Program-made: the position numbers and the translations under genes
NCBI GenBank assembly: GCA_000961725.1
Contig: LADS01000039.1
Coordinates: 1-64,000 of the forward strand
Length of the DNA: 64,000 nt
Source: Desulfobulbaceae bacterium BRH_c16a
GTDB lineage: Bacteria; Desulfobacterota; Desulfobulbia; Desulfobulbales; Desulfocapsaceae
Direction of reading: 5' to 3'
Part shown: positions 7,634 to 16,813 of the stretch, piece after piece
How positions within the stretch are numbered: position 1 is the first letter of the stretch
How the letters are laid out: every line of letters starts with the position of its first letter
The notes under the pieces: model-generated
Seen by the model: the letters and a program-made list of their open reading frames with translations, nothing else
Databases searched by the model: none
Told to the model about the DNA's origin: nothing

Positions 7634-8674
7634 ATGTTAGACAACTCTCCGCAGCTTCACCGGTCGGCGTCTTCGGCGGCCGACACGTATTCTTCGATCC
7701 AGAGAATCAACGAGGCGGTCGATCAAAGTTCCGGCTGGATCTCTCCGCTGAAGTATGAACTCGGCAAAGTGATAGTCGGCCAGGAACACCTGATCGAACG
7801 GCTGCTGATCGGTTTACTGTCGGGCGGCCACATCCTGCTCGAGGGTCTGCCGGGTCTCGCCAAGACACTTGCGGTGAAAACCCTGGCCAAGGCCATTCAG
7901 ACCGATTTCCGGAGAATCCAGTTCACCCCGGACATGCTGCCCGCCGATATCATCGGCACCGAGATCTACAATCCGCAGCAGACCACCTTCGAGGTGAAAC
8001 AGGGCCCTATCTTCTCCTCTTTAATTCTGGCCGACGAGATCAACCGGGCGCCGGCCAAGGTGCAGTCTGCCCTGCTTGAAGCCATGCAGGAAAAACAGGT
8101 CACCATCGGCGACCAGAGCTTTCAACTGCCCGAACTCTTCCTGGTCCTGGCAACCCAGAATCCGATCGAGCAGGAAGGGACCTATCCGCTGCCCGAAGCC
8201 CAGGTCGACCGGTTCATGCTCAAGGTGGTGATCGGCTATCCCAGCAGGGCTGAAGAGCGGAAAATCCTCGATAATTTCGAACGGACCGACGCCGAAATCG
8301 AAGTCGCTCCCGTTACCAGGGCAAGCGATATCCTCGCCGCACGAAAGGTCGTCAACAGCATCTACATGGACGGCAAGATTAAGGACTATATTGTTTCTTT
8401 GGTCTACGCCACCCGCGAGCCGGAGAGTTATCAGCTTCAATTGAAAGAATATATCGAGACCGGGGTATCGCCCAGGGCGACCATCAATCTGAAAGTTGCC
8501 GCCCGCTGCCTCGCCTATCTTGCCGGCAGAGGCTATGTGACCCCGGATGATGTGAAGGCGGCGGCAATCGATGTCATGCGCCACCGCCTGCGGGTCAGTT
8601 ACGAGGCTGAAGCAGAAGGTATCGGCAGCGAAGATATCATCAGGAAAATCCTCGATACCGTAGCCGTCCCTTGA
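7634..8674 (+). CDS. moxR: MoxR-family AAA+ ATPase
   Basis: 346 residues, start supported by AGAGGAA. MoxR ATPases are chaperone-like AAA+ proteins working with VWA proteins encoded beside them. Walker A is GLPGLAKT (residues 71-78), Walker B is SLILADEINRAP (129-140), sensor 1 is VLATQNPIEQEGTYPLPEAQ and the arginine-finger region follows as VDRFML. The C-terminal lid domain ends with VMRHRLRVSYEAEAEG. It is the first gene of the Bat operon, followed closely by a DUF58 protein, the classic moxR-DUF58-VWA order. Confidence 0.93.
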   Translation: MLDNSPQLHRSASSAADTYSSIQRINEAVDQSSGWISPLKYELGKVIVGQEHLIERLLIGLLSGGHILLEGLPGLAKTLAVKTLAKAIQTDFRRIQFTPDMLPADIIGTEIYNPQQTTFEVKQGPIFSSLILADEINRAPAKVQSALLEAMQEKQVTIGDQSFQLPELFLVLATQNPIEQEGTYPLPEAQVDRFMLKVVIGYPSRAEERKILDNFERTDAEIEVAPVTRASDILAARKVVNSIYMDGKIKDYIVSLVYATREPESYQLQLKEYIETGVSPRATINLKVAARCLAYLAGRGYVTPDDVKAAAIDVMRHRLRVSYEAEAEGIGSEDIIRKILDTVAVP

Positions 8675-8685
8675 GTGGGAGCGCA

Positions 8686-9603
8686 ATGACCATGGACGTC
8701 CAGCTTACCCGAGAGATCTTAAAAAAAGTCCGCCAGATCGAGGTGCGGACCAACCGGCTGGTCAACGACAGCCTGGCCGGCAGTTACCAGTCCGTCTTCA
8801 AAGGCCGCGGCATGAACTTCGACGAAGTCCGCGAATACGTGCCCGGCGACGACATCCGGTCCATCGACTGGAATGTCACCGCCCGGACCGGGATCCCCCA
8901 TATCAAAAAATTCACCGAGGAACGGGAGTTGACCATCATGCTGATGATCGATATCAGCGGCTCGGGCGACTTCGGTTCGGCTACCGGCTCCAAACGCGAG
9001 CTGATGGCCGAAGTGGGTTCGGTGCTCGCTTTTTCGGCGGTGCGCAATAACGACAAGGTCGGGCTGGTGCTGTTCACCGATTTCGTCGAACTCTACATCC
9101 CACCGAAAAAAGGGCGCGGCCATATCCTCAGAATCATCCGCGAGATTCTCTATTTCCAGCCGCAGGGCCGGAAAACCGATCTGAAGGTACCGCTTGATTT
9201 CACCAATCGGGTCATCAAGAGGAAATGCGTAGCCTTTCTTATTTCCGACTTCTGCCTGGCCGGAACCTTTGACGCCACCCTCGGCGAGCTTCGGCCAAAG
9301 CTGCAGATCAGCAACCGGCGGCACGACCTGATTGCCGTGATCGTTTCGGATCCACGGGAATTCGAGCTGCCCGACGTGGGGTGGCTGACTTTGGAGGATG
9401 CCGAAAGCGGCGAGCAGGTCGAGCTGAATACCGCCGATGCCGCAGTCAGAAAAGAGTATCGCGAGATGGCAGGCAAACGGCAAAAAACGCTGCAGAAAGC
9501 TCTTCGCGGCGCGGGCATCGACCTGCTCGATCTCTTGACCGATACCCCGTATCTCCCGGCTCTGCTCGGCTTTTTCAGTGCGCGAAAGGGGCGGACGGCA
9601 TGA
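8686..9603 (+). CDS. DUF58 domain protein (VWA-like), Bat operon
   Basis: 305 residues from ATG 8686, which has GGGAG six bases upstream; the TTG at 8671 overlaps the moxR stop and is less likely. The DUF58 signature GRGMNFDEVREYVPGDDIRS followed by IDWNVTARTG is present near residues 45-75. The DISGSGDF segment after it is a VWA-type metal-ion site (DxSxS). DUF58 proteins are encoded next to MoxR and are thought to be its partner or client. The stop overlaps the next start in ATGA. Confidence 0.9.
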   Translation: MTMDVQLTREILKKVRQIEVRTNRLVNDSLAGSYQSVFKGRGMNFDEVREYVPGDDIRSIDWNVTARTGIPHIKKFTEERELTIMLMIDISGSGDFGSATGSKRELMAEVGSVLAFSAVRNNDKVGLVLFTDFVELYIPPKKGRGHILRIIREILYFQPQGRKTDLKVPLDFTNRVIKRKCVAFLISDFCLAGTFDATLGELRPKLQISNRRHDLIAVIVSDPREFELPDVGWLTLEDAESGEQVELNTADAAVRKEYREMAGKRQKTLQKALRGAGIDLLDLLTDTPYLPALLGFFSARKGRTA

Positions 9604-10262
9604 CAAGACCATCGAGAATGCTCCCGCTCCTGCTGCTGTCCGCACCCCGGCTTGCCTTTGCCGGCGATCGGGCCGACCAGCCGTTAACCCTGATGGAACC
9701 GCGGCAACCCGCAGACCAGTCCGGTAATCAGCAAACATTACAACAATCCGAAGAGTTACACGATATTCACGGACCGATAGACCTCCCGGCGCACCCGCCC
9801 TACCTGGCCATTGGCGGCGGCATCCTGGCCCTTCTCCTCCTTCTTGCCGCGATCTTCTGGTGGCGGAAAAAACGCGGCAAGAAGGTTGTGCCGGCTCCTT
9901 TCCCCTGGGAGACGGCTTTGTCCGAACTTGCCGCGGCAAAACCGCTGCAAACCGCCGGCCAGGGACTGCTCTACATGGAAAAGGCCAGCCAGGTCCTGCG
10001 CCGTTATATCGAGTCGCGGTTTACCATCCGCTCGACCCGCCAGACGACACGGGAGTTTCTTTCCGGCTTGAGCAGGGCCGAAAACAACTCCTCCCTTGAA
10101 GAATACCGGCCGGAATTGCAGACCTGTCTCGAGCAGGCCGACATGGCAAAATTTGCCCATCGGGTTCCCGATCCGGGCAATATGGCACAGATGGAACAGG
10201 CGGTTATCGATTTCGTCAGAAAGACCCAGCCACCACCAACTTCAGCCGGAGGCAGGTCATGA
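9600..10262 (+). CDS. DUF4381-like membrane protein of the Bat operon
   Basis: 220 residues from the ATG that overlaps the DUF58 stop. It has an N-terminal signal-like segment (residues 6-21), a periplasmic stretch, one transmembrane helix (about residues 63-81, ending in WWRKKRGKK) and a cytoplasmic C-terminal domain. Position, length and layout match the DUF4381 proteins commonly found between DUF58 and BatA genes. The function is unknown; it probably links the complex to the membrane. Its stop overlaps the batA start. Confidence 0.7.
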   Translation: MTRPSRMLPLLLLSAPRLAFAGDRADQPLTLMEPRQPADQSGNQQTLQQSEELHDIHGPIDLPAHPPYLAIGGGILALLLLLAAIFWWRKKRGKKVVPAPFPWETALSELAAAKPLQTAGQGLLYMEKASQVLRRYIESRFTIRSTRQTTREFLSGLSRAENNSSLEEYRPELQTCLEQADMAKFAHRVPDPGNMAQMEQAVIDFVRKTQPPPTSAGGRS

Positions 10263-11245
10263 GATTTCTTCATCCTGAAATGCTTCTGCTGCTTGCCCTG
10301 CTGCCCCTGCTCGCCTTCCTCCACGGGCGAAGAGGCGCCGCACCGGCACTCCTCTTCTCCTCTACTTCCCTTGCTGCGTCGCTGGCCGGGGCTAGAAAAG
10401 TACGGCCGGGAAACCTTCGCCTCCTGCCGCGCCTGGCTGTTCTTGCCCTCCTGATTCTTGCCCTGGCCGGCCCGCAGCAGGGCAGCAGTACTACCGAAAT
10501 CGAAGCCAGCGGCATCGATATTCTCCTGGCCGTCGACGTCTCCGGTTCAATGGAAGCAATGGACTTCACCCTGGGCGGAAAGTCGGTCAACCGGCTCGAG
10601 GTGGTCAAAAAAGTGGTTGATGAATTTATCGAGCAACGGCCCAACGACCGGATCGGCCTGCTCGCCTTCGGCGGCCGTCCCTATCTGGTCAGCCCCCTTA
10701 CCCTGGACCACGACTGGTTACGAAAGAGATTGGAATCGCTGGAAATAGGCATGGTTGAAGACGGCACGGCCATAGGCTCGGCGATAGGCAGCGGCACCAA
10801 CCGGCTGCGCGATCAGAAGGCTAAATCGCGCATCCTTATCCTGCTCACCGACGGCATCAACAATGCCGGCAGTGTTCCGCCTCTCATTGCCGCGGAAGCG
10901 GCCGAGACGATGAATATCAAGGTCTACACCATCGGTGCCGGCACCAGAGGCGAGGCGCCCCTGCCGGTTACCGATAATTTCGGACATCGCCGACTCATCC
11001 GGGCGAAAGTCGACATCGACGAGGAGACCTTGAAAGGCGTGGCCGAAATGACCGGAGCGGTCTATTTCCGGGCCACCGATACCGCATCGCTTGCAAAAAT
11101 CTACGAGGAAATCAATACAATGGAGACAACCACCCGGACCATTAAAAAATTCGAACATTACCGGGATTTATTCCCCCTGTTGATCTTTGCCGCCTTGATT
11201 CTCCTGGGCCTGGATATCTTTCAGACGCGGAAAAAACTGCCTTAA
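10259..11245 (+). CDS. batA: BatA-like VWA membrane protein
   Basis: 328 residues. Two N-terminal membrane segments (about 7-22 and 57-72) are followed by a von Willebrand A domain with an intact metal-ion-dependent adhesion site: DVSGSM at 93-98, a later threonine, and LLTDG. A C-terminal transmembrane helix lies near 305-322. Bat proteins (Bacteroides aerotolerance) are linked to oxygen and envelope stress tolerance; the biochemical role is unresolved. It overlaps the preceding gene by ATGA and is followed by batB after 15 bases. Confidence 0.9.
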   Translation: MRFLHPEMLLLLALLPLLAFLHGRRGAAPALLFSSTSLAASLAGARKVRPGNLRLLPRLAVLALLILALAGPQQGSSTTEIEASGIDILLAVDVSGSMEAMDFTLGGKSVNRLEVVKKVVDEFIEQRPNDRIGLLAFGGRPYLVSPLTLDHDWLRKRLESLEIGMVEDGTAIGSAIGSGTNRLRDQKAKSRILILLTDGINNAGSVPPLIAAEAAETMNIKVYTIGAGTRGEAPLPVTDNFGHRRLIRAKVDIDEETLKGVAEMTGAVYFRATDTASLAKIYEEINTMETTTRTIKKFEHYRDLFPLLIFAALILLGLDIFQTRKKLP

Positions 11246-11260
11246 CACTTATAGGAACCC

Positions 11261-13156
11261 ATGAATTTCGCCCAACCACTCTGGTTAATCGTCGGACTTT
11301 TCAGCTGCATCGGGCTGGTCCTGTTTTTCCGTTACATGAAGATGAAACGGCTGGCAGCTCTAGAAAACTTTGTCGCCCACCAGCTTATCGGCCGCTTGAC
11401 CCGGAACATCTCAACCAACAGACGGCGCAATAAAAACCTGTTGATTCTGCTTGCGGTCTTTTTATGTTTCGCGGCTTTAGCCCGCCCGCAATATGGTTTC
11501 CATTGGGTGGATGTGAAGCGCAAGGGCATCGATCTGCTCTTTGCCCTGGACACCTCGAAAAGCATGCTTGCCGAAGATATCAAACCGAATCGTCTGAAAA
11601 GGGCTCATCTGGCGATCCTTGATTTCGTCCGCCAGCTCGATGGCGACCGGGTCGGTCTGCTGCCGTTTGCCGGCTCTTCCTACCTGATGTGTCCGCTGAC
11701 CCTCGATTATGACGCCTTCGAGCAATCGCTTGCGGCGGTGAGTACCGATATAATACCGCACGGCGGCACCAATATCGCAACCGTCATCGACAACGCGCTG
11801 GAAGTCCTCAACAACACGGCAAATCACAAAATTCTCATCATTGTAACCGACGGCGAGAACCTTCAGGGCGATGCGGTGAAAGCTGCCGAAACAGCGGCAG
11901 CAAAAGGTTTGACCATCTATACCGTCGGTGTCGGCACCAGCCGGGGCGAGCTGATTCCCCTTGCAGGCAGCGGCGGCCAGGGCTTTGTCAAAGACCGGTC
12001 GGGCAATTTCGTCACCTCGAGACTCGATGAGACAACCCTCACCGCCATTGCCGAAAAAAGCGGCGGTTTATATGCTCCCCTGGGAGCAGCGGGGGAAGGC
12101 CTGGAGACAATCTACCAACAAAAACTCGCCCTTATCCCCAAGGAAGAACTGGCGGAACGGAGACACAAAATCCCGATTGAAAGATTCGAGTGGCCGCTCG
12201 CCCTGGCAGCCGTCATGCTGATGGTGGAAATGCTTGTCGGAGAACGTAAGGGATCGAAATCACTGTCGCTCGGCCAGGCAATTCGCCGCCGGATGAAACG
12301 GAAAGGTCAGGTTGTCGTCCTTCTTTTGCTCTGCATTCCTTTCAGCACCAGAAGCTATGGCGCAGACCGGCGGGACGCCTATTCCCGCGGGGATTACCTC
12401 GAAGCCTCCGAATACTACGGCAAACTGCTGGAAAAATCCCCGGACGACCCGCAACTGCAGTATAATTTCGGAACTGCCGCCTACAAGAACAATATGTTCG
12501 ACAACGCCATCGAGGCCTTCACCCGGGCGCTGGAAAGCGACAATGTCGAACTGCAGAAAAAGGCGTACTATAACCGGGGGAACAGTTATTATCAAAAAGG
12601 TGCGGAACTTCGCCAGGCCGAGCCGCAGACCGCGGCAGGCCAGTGGCAGCAGGCTCTGACCTCGATGCAGTCGGTGCTTGAACTCGACCCGCTTGATGCC
12701 GATGCCACCCATAACCGGGAAATCATCAAAAAACAGCTGGCTCAACTGGAAGAAGAATTGAAACAGCAGAAGCAGCAAACCGCCGACAGCGACCAAGAGC
12801 AAAACCGGCAGCAAAAAGAACAGGATGGGGAGCAGCAGCCGGAACAATCGGATTCCCCGCAAGCCGGAAATGAACGGGGCGAGCAGCAGCCTGATGAAAA
12901 ACAGCCGGAACAACCCACCGGCGACGGCGTGAAGAAGGACGAGCAAAAAGACGAACCAAGCGCCGCGGCATCGGGTTCGGAACAACCTGAAGAATCGCCG
13001 GAGGAACAGGCCGCAAAGGATGCCGATCGTCGGCAACTCGGCAAAATGACCAGGGAAGAAGCGGAGCGGATGCTTAATGCTCTGAGGCAGGAGGAAGGTG
13101 AACTGAATTTTGTCCCATCCAATCGTGATATCAATGAACCGAAAGAGGACTGGTGA
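11261..13156 (+). CDS. BatB-BatC fusion: VWA domain plus TPR region
   Basis: 631 residues, roughly twice a plain BatB. Residues 1-325 form a BatB: two N-terminal membrane helices, a VWA domain with DTSKSM (97-102) and IVTDGEN, and a membrane helix near 308-325. A further hydrophobic segment near 350 then leads into TPR repeats (about 375-480; SRGDYLEASEYYGKLLEKSP and QLQYNFGTAAYKN), which form the BatC part. The tail (about 495-600) is very rich in Gln, Glu and Pro and probably disordered. In many species batB and batC are separate genes. Frame and codon use stay continuous across the join. Confidence 0.88.
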   Translation: MNFAQPLWLIVGLFSCIGLVLFFRYMKMKRLAALENFVAHQLIGRLTRNISTNRRRNKNLLILLAVFLCFAALARPQYGFHWVDVKRKGIDLLFALDTSKSMLAEDIKPNRLKRAHLAILDFVRQLDGDRVGLLPFAGSSYLMCPLTLDYDAFEQSLAAVSTDIIPHGGTNIATVIDNALEVLNNTANHKILIIVTDGENLQGDAVKAAETAAAKGLTIYTVGVGTSRGELIPLAGSGGQGFVKDRSGNFVTSRLDETTLTAIAEKSGGLYAPLGAAGEGLETIYQQKLALIPKEELAERRHKIPIERFEWPLALAAVMLMVEMLVGERKGSKSLSLGQAIRRRMKRKGQVVVLLLLCIPFSTRSYGADRRDAYSRGDYLEASEYYGKLLEKSPDDPQLQYNFGTAAYKNNMFDNAIEAFTRALESDNVELQKKAYYNRGNSYYQKGAELRQAEPQTAAGQWQQALTSMQSVLELDPLDADATHNREIIKKQLAQLEEELKQQKQQTADSDQEQNRQQKEQDGEQQPEQSDSPQAGNERGEQQPDEKQPEQPTGDGVKKDEQKDEPSAAASGSEQPEESPEEQAAKDADRRQLGKMTREEAERMLNALRQEEGELNFVPSNRDINEPKEDW

Positions 13157-14982
13157 TGCGACTCCATTTGGGTATTTTATATCTCCTGATCGGCCTGGTG
13201 ATATTTTCCTGCGGCAGTCTTGCGGCTGCCGCCGATATAACGGTCGAAGCGTCTCTCAGCCATCTCGCCTTCCCCGTTGACCAAGGCGCAATGCTGAACA
13301 TATCAGTGGAGGGTTCGACGGATATCTCGGCAATCGAGTTGCCGGAAATAGAAGGGATACACTTTACCGGCCGAGGCAAGTCCAGACAGCTCATGATCAG
13401 CGGCAGTATATCCTCCTCGGTTACCCTTAACTACCTGATCCAGGCGGAGCAGCCCGGAATATATACCATTCCTCCCATTAGAGTGACGGCCGGAGGAAAA
13501 AGTGCCGCCACCAAACCGATGAGCTTTGAGGTTACCGCCGCAACTGCAGGGCCAGGCGGCACCGCCGTATCGCCGGGCGGATCTCAGGCCGCCGGGGATG
13601 TCGCTTTCATCCACGTCTCCGAGACTCGCGAGCACTTCCCCGGGGAAATTGTGCCGGTGACCATCAAAGCCTATTTCAGGCAGGAATACCGCACCGATAT
13701 CAATTCGCTGGTGACGCTGGAGGGCGACGGCGTGGTCATGCCGCAACTGCGGGAAAAACCGACCCAGACCCAGGAGGTCGTAAACGGTGCGAGATACAAT
13801 GTACTCACCTGGCAAACACACCTCTCAGGCATTAAGGAAGGCAGTCATCCTCTCACCTTTTCGCTCGAGGCATCCCTGCTTATCCCCCAGAAAAGATCAT
13901 CCCGGTCCCTCTTCGGGGGAGGCGGACTCTTCGACGAATCGATGATGAACGATCCGTTCTTCGACAGTTTTTTTGGCGGCCATCAGCGAAAACCCATTAC
14001 CGTGACCAGCCCTCAGGTCGTCTTCCATGTCGTGCCGCTGCCCACCGAAAACCAGCCGTCCGATTTTTCCGGGGCCATCGGCGATTTTGATTTGAAGGTG
14101 GGCGCCGATCGCCAGGAGATTGAGATCGGCGAACCGCTGACGCTGACCATGACGATTTCCGGCAGCGGAAATTTCGACCGGGTCGAGGCTCCGGTTTTTC
14201 CCGAAAGCCCCGACTGGAAAACCTATAGTCCCACTTCGACATTTGCCGGTCACGGAAACGGCGACACCAAGAATTTCGAGCAGGCAATCGTTGCCAGAAA
14301 CCAGACGGTAAAAGAAATTCCCGCCCTCTCCTTCAGCTATTTCGACCCTGCTAAAAAAAGCTATATCACCAAGACCAGCAGTCCTCTTCCGGTCAGTGTC
14401 AGGGCAAGCACCGCACCGGCTCCGGCCCCGGCCCAGCCGGCGCAAAACATGGCCGAGCCCCGGCAACCGCAGGTTGCAAGTGAGAAGGCGACAGGGCTGG
14501 AGGGTTTAGTCCCCATTCACCTGGAGACAGGACAATTCCAGCCGCGAATCATTGCTCTCTGGCAAAAAAGCTGGTTTATCTGGGCCTGTGGGGTCTGCAT
14601 AACAGCGCTCATCGCCGTCCAGCTCGAAAGAGTCCGGCAGCTAAAGCGCGAAAAATATCCTGAAAGAGAACATCGGAGAAATTCCAAACGTAGACTCAGC
14701 GACGACCTGCAGAAAATCGAACAGGCAAAGGCAGCCGGAGACGGCTTTACCTTCCTGGCCCTCTGTCGAACCGCCATTCAGCACCAGCTCGGCCTGCACT
14801 GGAATATGACGCCGACCGCCATCAGCCTGACCGATCTCAGCTCCCGTCTGCAGCCGGAATCGCCTCTCATCGAGATCTTCAGGACTGCCGATGAAGCGGC
14901 ATATGGCGGAGCGAGCCCCTCCGGAGATAAGATGCGCGACTATCTGGAAAAACTGCAAGAGGCATTGGAGAATCTGTCATGA
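13156..14982 (+). CDS. batD: BatD-like oxygen-tolerance protein
   Basis: 608 residues from ATG 13156; a GTG at 13153 is the alternative. It has an N-terminal signal peptide (residues 5-25), a long periplasmic beta-rich region typical of BatD with the repeated HLAFPVDQGAMLNISVEGS-type module, and a transmembrane helix near residues 475-490 followed by a basic cytoplasmic segment. A short Gly/Phe/Asp-rich loop (GGGLFDESMMNDPFFDSFFG) sits mid-protein. BatD is a standard member of Bat operons. The start overlaps the batB/C stop and the stop overlaps the batE start, indicating translational coupling. Confidence 0.87.
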   Translation: MRLHLGILYLLIGLVIFSCGSLAAAADITVEASLSHLAFPVDQGAMLNISVEGSTDISAIELPEIEGIHFTGRGKSRQLMISGSISSSVTLNYLIQAEQPGIYTIPPIRVTAGGKSAATKPMSFEVTAATAGPGGTAVSPGGSQAAGDVAFIHVSETREHFPGEIVPVTIKAYFRQEYRTDINSLVTLEGDGVVMPQLREKPTQTQEVVNGARYNVLTWQTHLSGIKEGSHPLTFSLEASLLIPQKRSSRSLFGGGGLFDESMMNDPFFDSFFGGHQRKPITVTSPQVVFHVVPLPTENQPSDFSGAIGDFDLKVGADRQEIEIGEPLTLTMTISGSGNFDRVEAPVFPESPDWKTYSPTSTFAGHGNGDTKNFEQAIVARNQTVKEIPALSFSYFDPAKKSYITKTSSPLPVSVRASTAPAPAPAQPAQNMAEPRQPQVASEKATGLEGLVPIHLETGQFQPRIIALWQKSWFIWACGVCITALIAVQLERVRQLKREKYPEREHRRNSKRRLSDDLQKIEQAKAAGDGFTFLALCRTAIQHQLGLHWNMTPTAISLTDLSSRLQPESPLIEIFRTADEAAYGGASPSGDKMRDYLEKLQEALENLS

Positions 14983-15725
14983 ACCTGCCCCGGCTTCTTC
15001 ACCTCTTTATTGTGAGCATCTTCTGTATCACTCCTGTTATCTCCTTTGCAGGCGAAAGCGAGAACCAACTCCTGCAACAGGGAAATGAGGCGTACAGCCG
15101 AAAAGCTTACGACCAGGCCATTGCCCGCTACGAGGAGTTGACAGACAGAGCGGGCTTCTCGGCCTCGGTGCTTTTCAACCTGGCCAACAGCTATGCCCAG
15201 ACCGGCAAAATCGGCCTGGCGGTATTGAATTATGAACGTGCCCTTCGCCTTGACCCGGGCGATTCCGACATCTCCGGCAACCTAGAACTGGTCAGAAAAG
15301 AAAGCGGGCTCTTTGCCGGCGAATTTTCAGGCGCCGAGCGTTTTTTCAGGATCCTGGAGCTCAATCGGTGGACGCAGCTTATTCTCCTCGGCTTGATCCT
15401 GTTCACACTTTTTCGGCTGGTTGGGTTAAGGTATCGATTCTCCGGTAAAGTCGGAGGGGTAATAGCCTCGGCCTGCCTCCTGCTGCTCTGCCTTGGTGTG
15501 GCCGGCACTGTGTACCGCTCCCGGCATTTCAATCCCGCAGTAGTGATTGCCCCGGATGCGCGGATGCTCATCTCACCGTTTGCCTCGGCGGCGTCCATCG
15601 GCGCGATTCAGGAAGGCCGCCTGGTGTTCCCGGAAAAAGAGCACGGCGATTTCGCCTATGTCACCGATGAAACCAGACGTAAAGGCTGGATTCCCCGGAA
15701 CTCCATCGTCCCGGTGATCGACTGA
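14979..15725 (+). CDS. batE: BatE-like TPR/SH3 protein
   Basis: 248 residues. It has a signal peptide (residues 5-23), TPR repeats at about 30-95 (EAYSRKAYDQAIARYEELTD), two transmembrane helices (about 130-145 and 160-178) and a C-terminal SH3-like domain ending in KGWIPRNSIVPVID. This is the usual BatE layout. It closes the operon; its ATG overlaps the batD stop. No clear terminator follows, and the convergent mnmH gene ends only 20 bases away. Confidence 0.82.
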   Translation: MNLPRLLHLFIVSIFCITPVISFAGESENQLLQQGNEAYSRKAYDQAIARYEELTDRAGFSASVLFNLANSYAQTGKIGLAVLNYERALRLDPGDSDISGNLELVRKESGLFAGEFSGAERFFRILELNRWTQLILLGLILFTLFRLVGLRYRFSGKVGGVIASACLLLLCLGVAGTVYRSRHFNPAVVIAPDARMLISPFASAASIGAIQEGRLVFPEKEHGDFAYVTDETRRKGWIPRNSIVPVID

Positions 15726-15745
15726 AAATTGTGCACCCTTCCGGA

Positions 15746-16798
15746 TCAGTTCCTCTGCTCCAGCAGCACGCGGCGAAACTCCGTCAGTGCCGCTGCCGCC
15801 TCGGAAAGATTTTCAGCTGAAATTTCAAGAGCATATTGGTACTCACGCATGGATTTCTCATAGCGTTTGTCGTAATAGTCAAGGAGCAGAATGCGGACGA
15901 GTTCAGTAAGTTCGCCGTTTCTGAGCAGGCGACACATCTTCTCGACCCGGCTCAACCCCATATTCTGCTTGAGCGATTTGAGAATGTTCTCAATATTTAC
16001 CAGCATCCGGTCGTCCGTCACCGGATAATCCTCGATAATTCTCTTGATCCTTGTCTCAAGACTGCAATGGATGTTCACCAGAACCGCCTCTTTCATTGCC
16101 ATGGCCAGCGGCCTGGGAATAAAGACCCTGCCAATTTTGCGACTCTCTCCCTCGATGAAATAGGGCTCTTCCCCCAGTCTTGGGATCATTTGCGCGAGGT
16201 TGCTCTCAAAGGTGCACTGGTTGCTTGGCTCCCGGTCGAGTCCGCCAAACAGGGAACTGCGGTGTCTCGCCAACTCCTCTAGGTCTATTGCCGGGTTGAG
16301 CAGCTGCAGGAGTCTGGTCTTGCCGCTGCCGGTAAGACCGTGGATCACAATCAGCCGCGGCTGAAAATTTTCCAGGCGAAAGAGGACATCATGGCGATAT
16401 TTTTTGTAGCCTCCTTCAAGTTGGAAGGCGGCAAAGCCCGCCTGGACCAGAAGGTTGACCACCGACAGCGAGCGCATCCCTCCCCGGGCACAGCAGACGG
16501 CAAGCGTTTTCCCCCGATACAGCGAGAAAGAGGCGAGCAGGCCGGAAATTTTCCGTTCAGCATACGCAAAACCACGGTCAACGGCCTGTTCATGGCCTCC
16601 ATGACGGTAGATTGTGCCGATAACACTGCGCTCGTCCTCATCGAACAGCGGAATATTGGCGGCCCCGGGCAACGATCCGGCAAGAAATTCCGCAGCCGAA
16701 CGGACATCGATGATCTGATGGCCTGCCGCCACGGCTTCAACGAAGTCGAGAGTCCGGGAGGGTTTGGCGAGGATTGCCGAGGGATCGATATTTTCCAT
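15746..16798 (-). CDS. mnmH: tRNA 2-selenouridine synthase
   Basis: 350 residues. MnmH (SelU/YbbB) replaces the sulfur of 2-thiouridine at the wobble position of some tRNAs with selenium from selenophosphate, through a geranylated intermediate. An N-terminal rhodanese domain holds the catalytic cysteine region CCARGGMRS (102-110), and a P-loop GLTGSGKT (154-161) follows. Length and motif order match the family. It lies 15 bases after rsmE on the same strand, probably cotranscribed. Its presence implies the cell makes selenophosphate (SelD), not encoded here. Confidence 0.92.
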   Translation of the reverse strand: MENIDPSAILAKPSRTLDFVEAVAAGHQIIDVRSAAEFLAGSLPGAANIPLFDEDERSVIGTIYRHGGHEQAVDRGFAYAERKISGLLASFSLYRGKTLAVCCARGGMRSLSVVNLLVQAGFAAFQLEGGYKKYRHDVLFRLENFQPRLIVIHGLTGSGKTRLLQLLNPAIDLEELARHRSSLFGGLDREPSNQCTFESNLAQMIPRLGEEPYFIEGESRKIGRVFIPRPLAMAMKEAVLVNIHCSLETRIKRIIEDYPVTDDRMLVNIENILKSLKQNMGLSRVEKMCRLLRNGELTELVRILLLDYYDKRYEKSMREYQYALEISAENLSEAAAALTEFRRVLLEQRN

Positions 16799-16813
16799 AA
16801 TGTTTTCTTGTCC

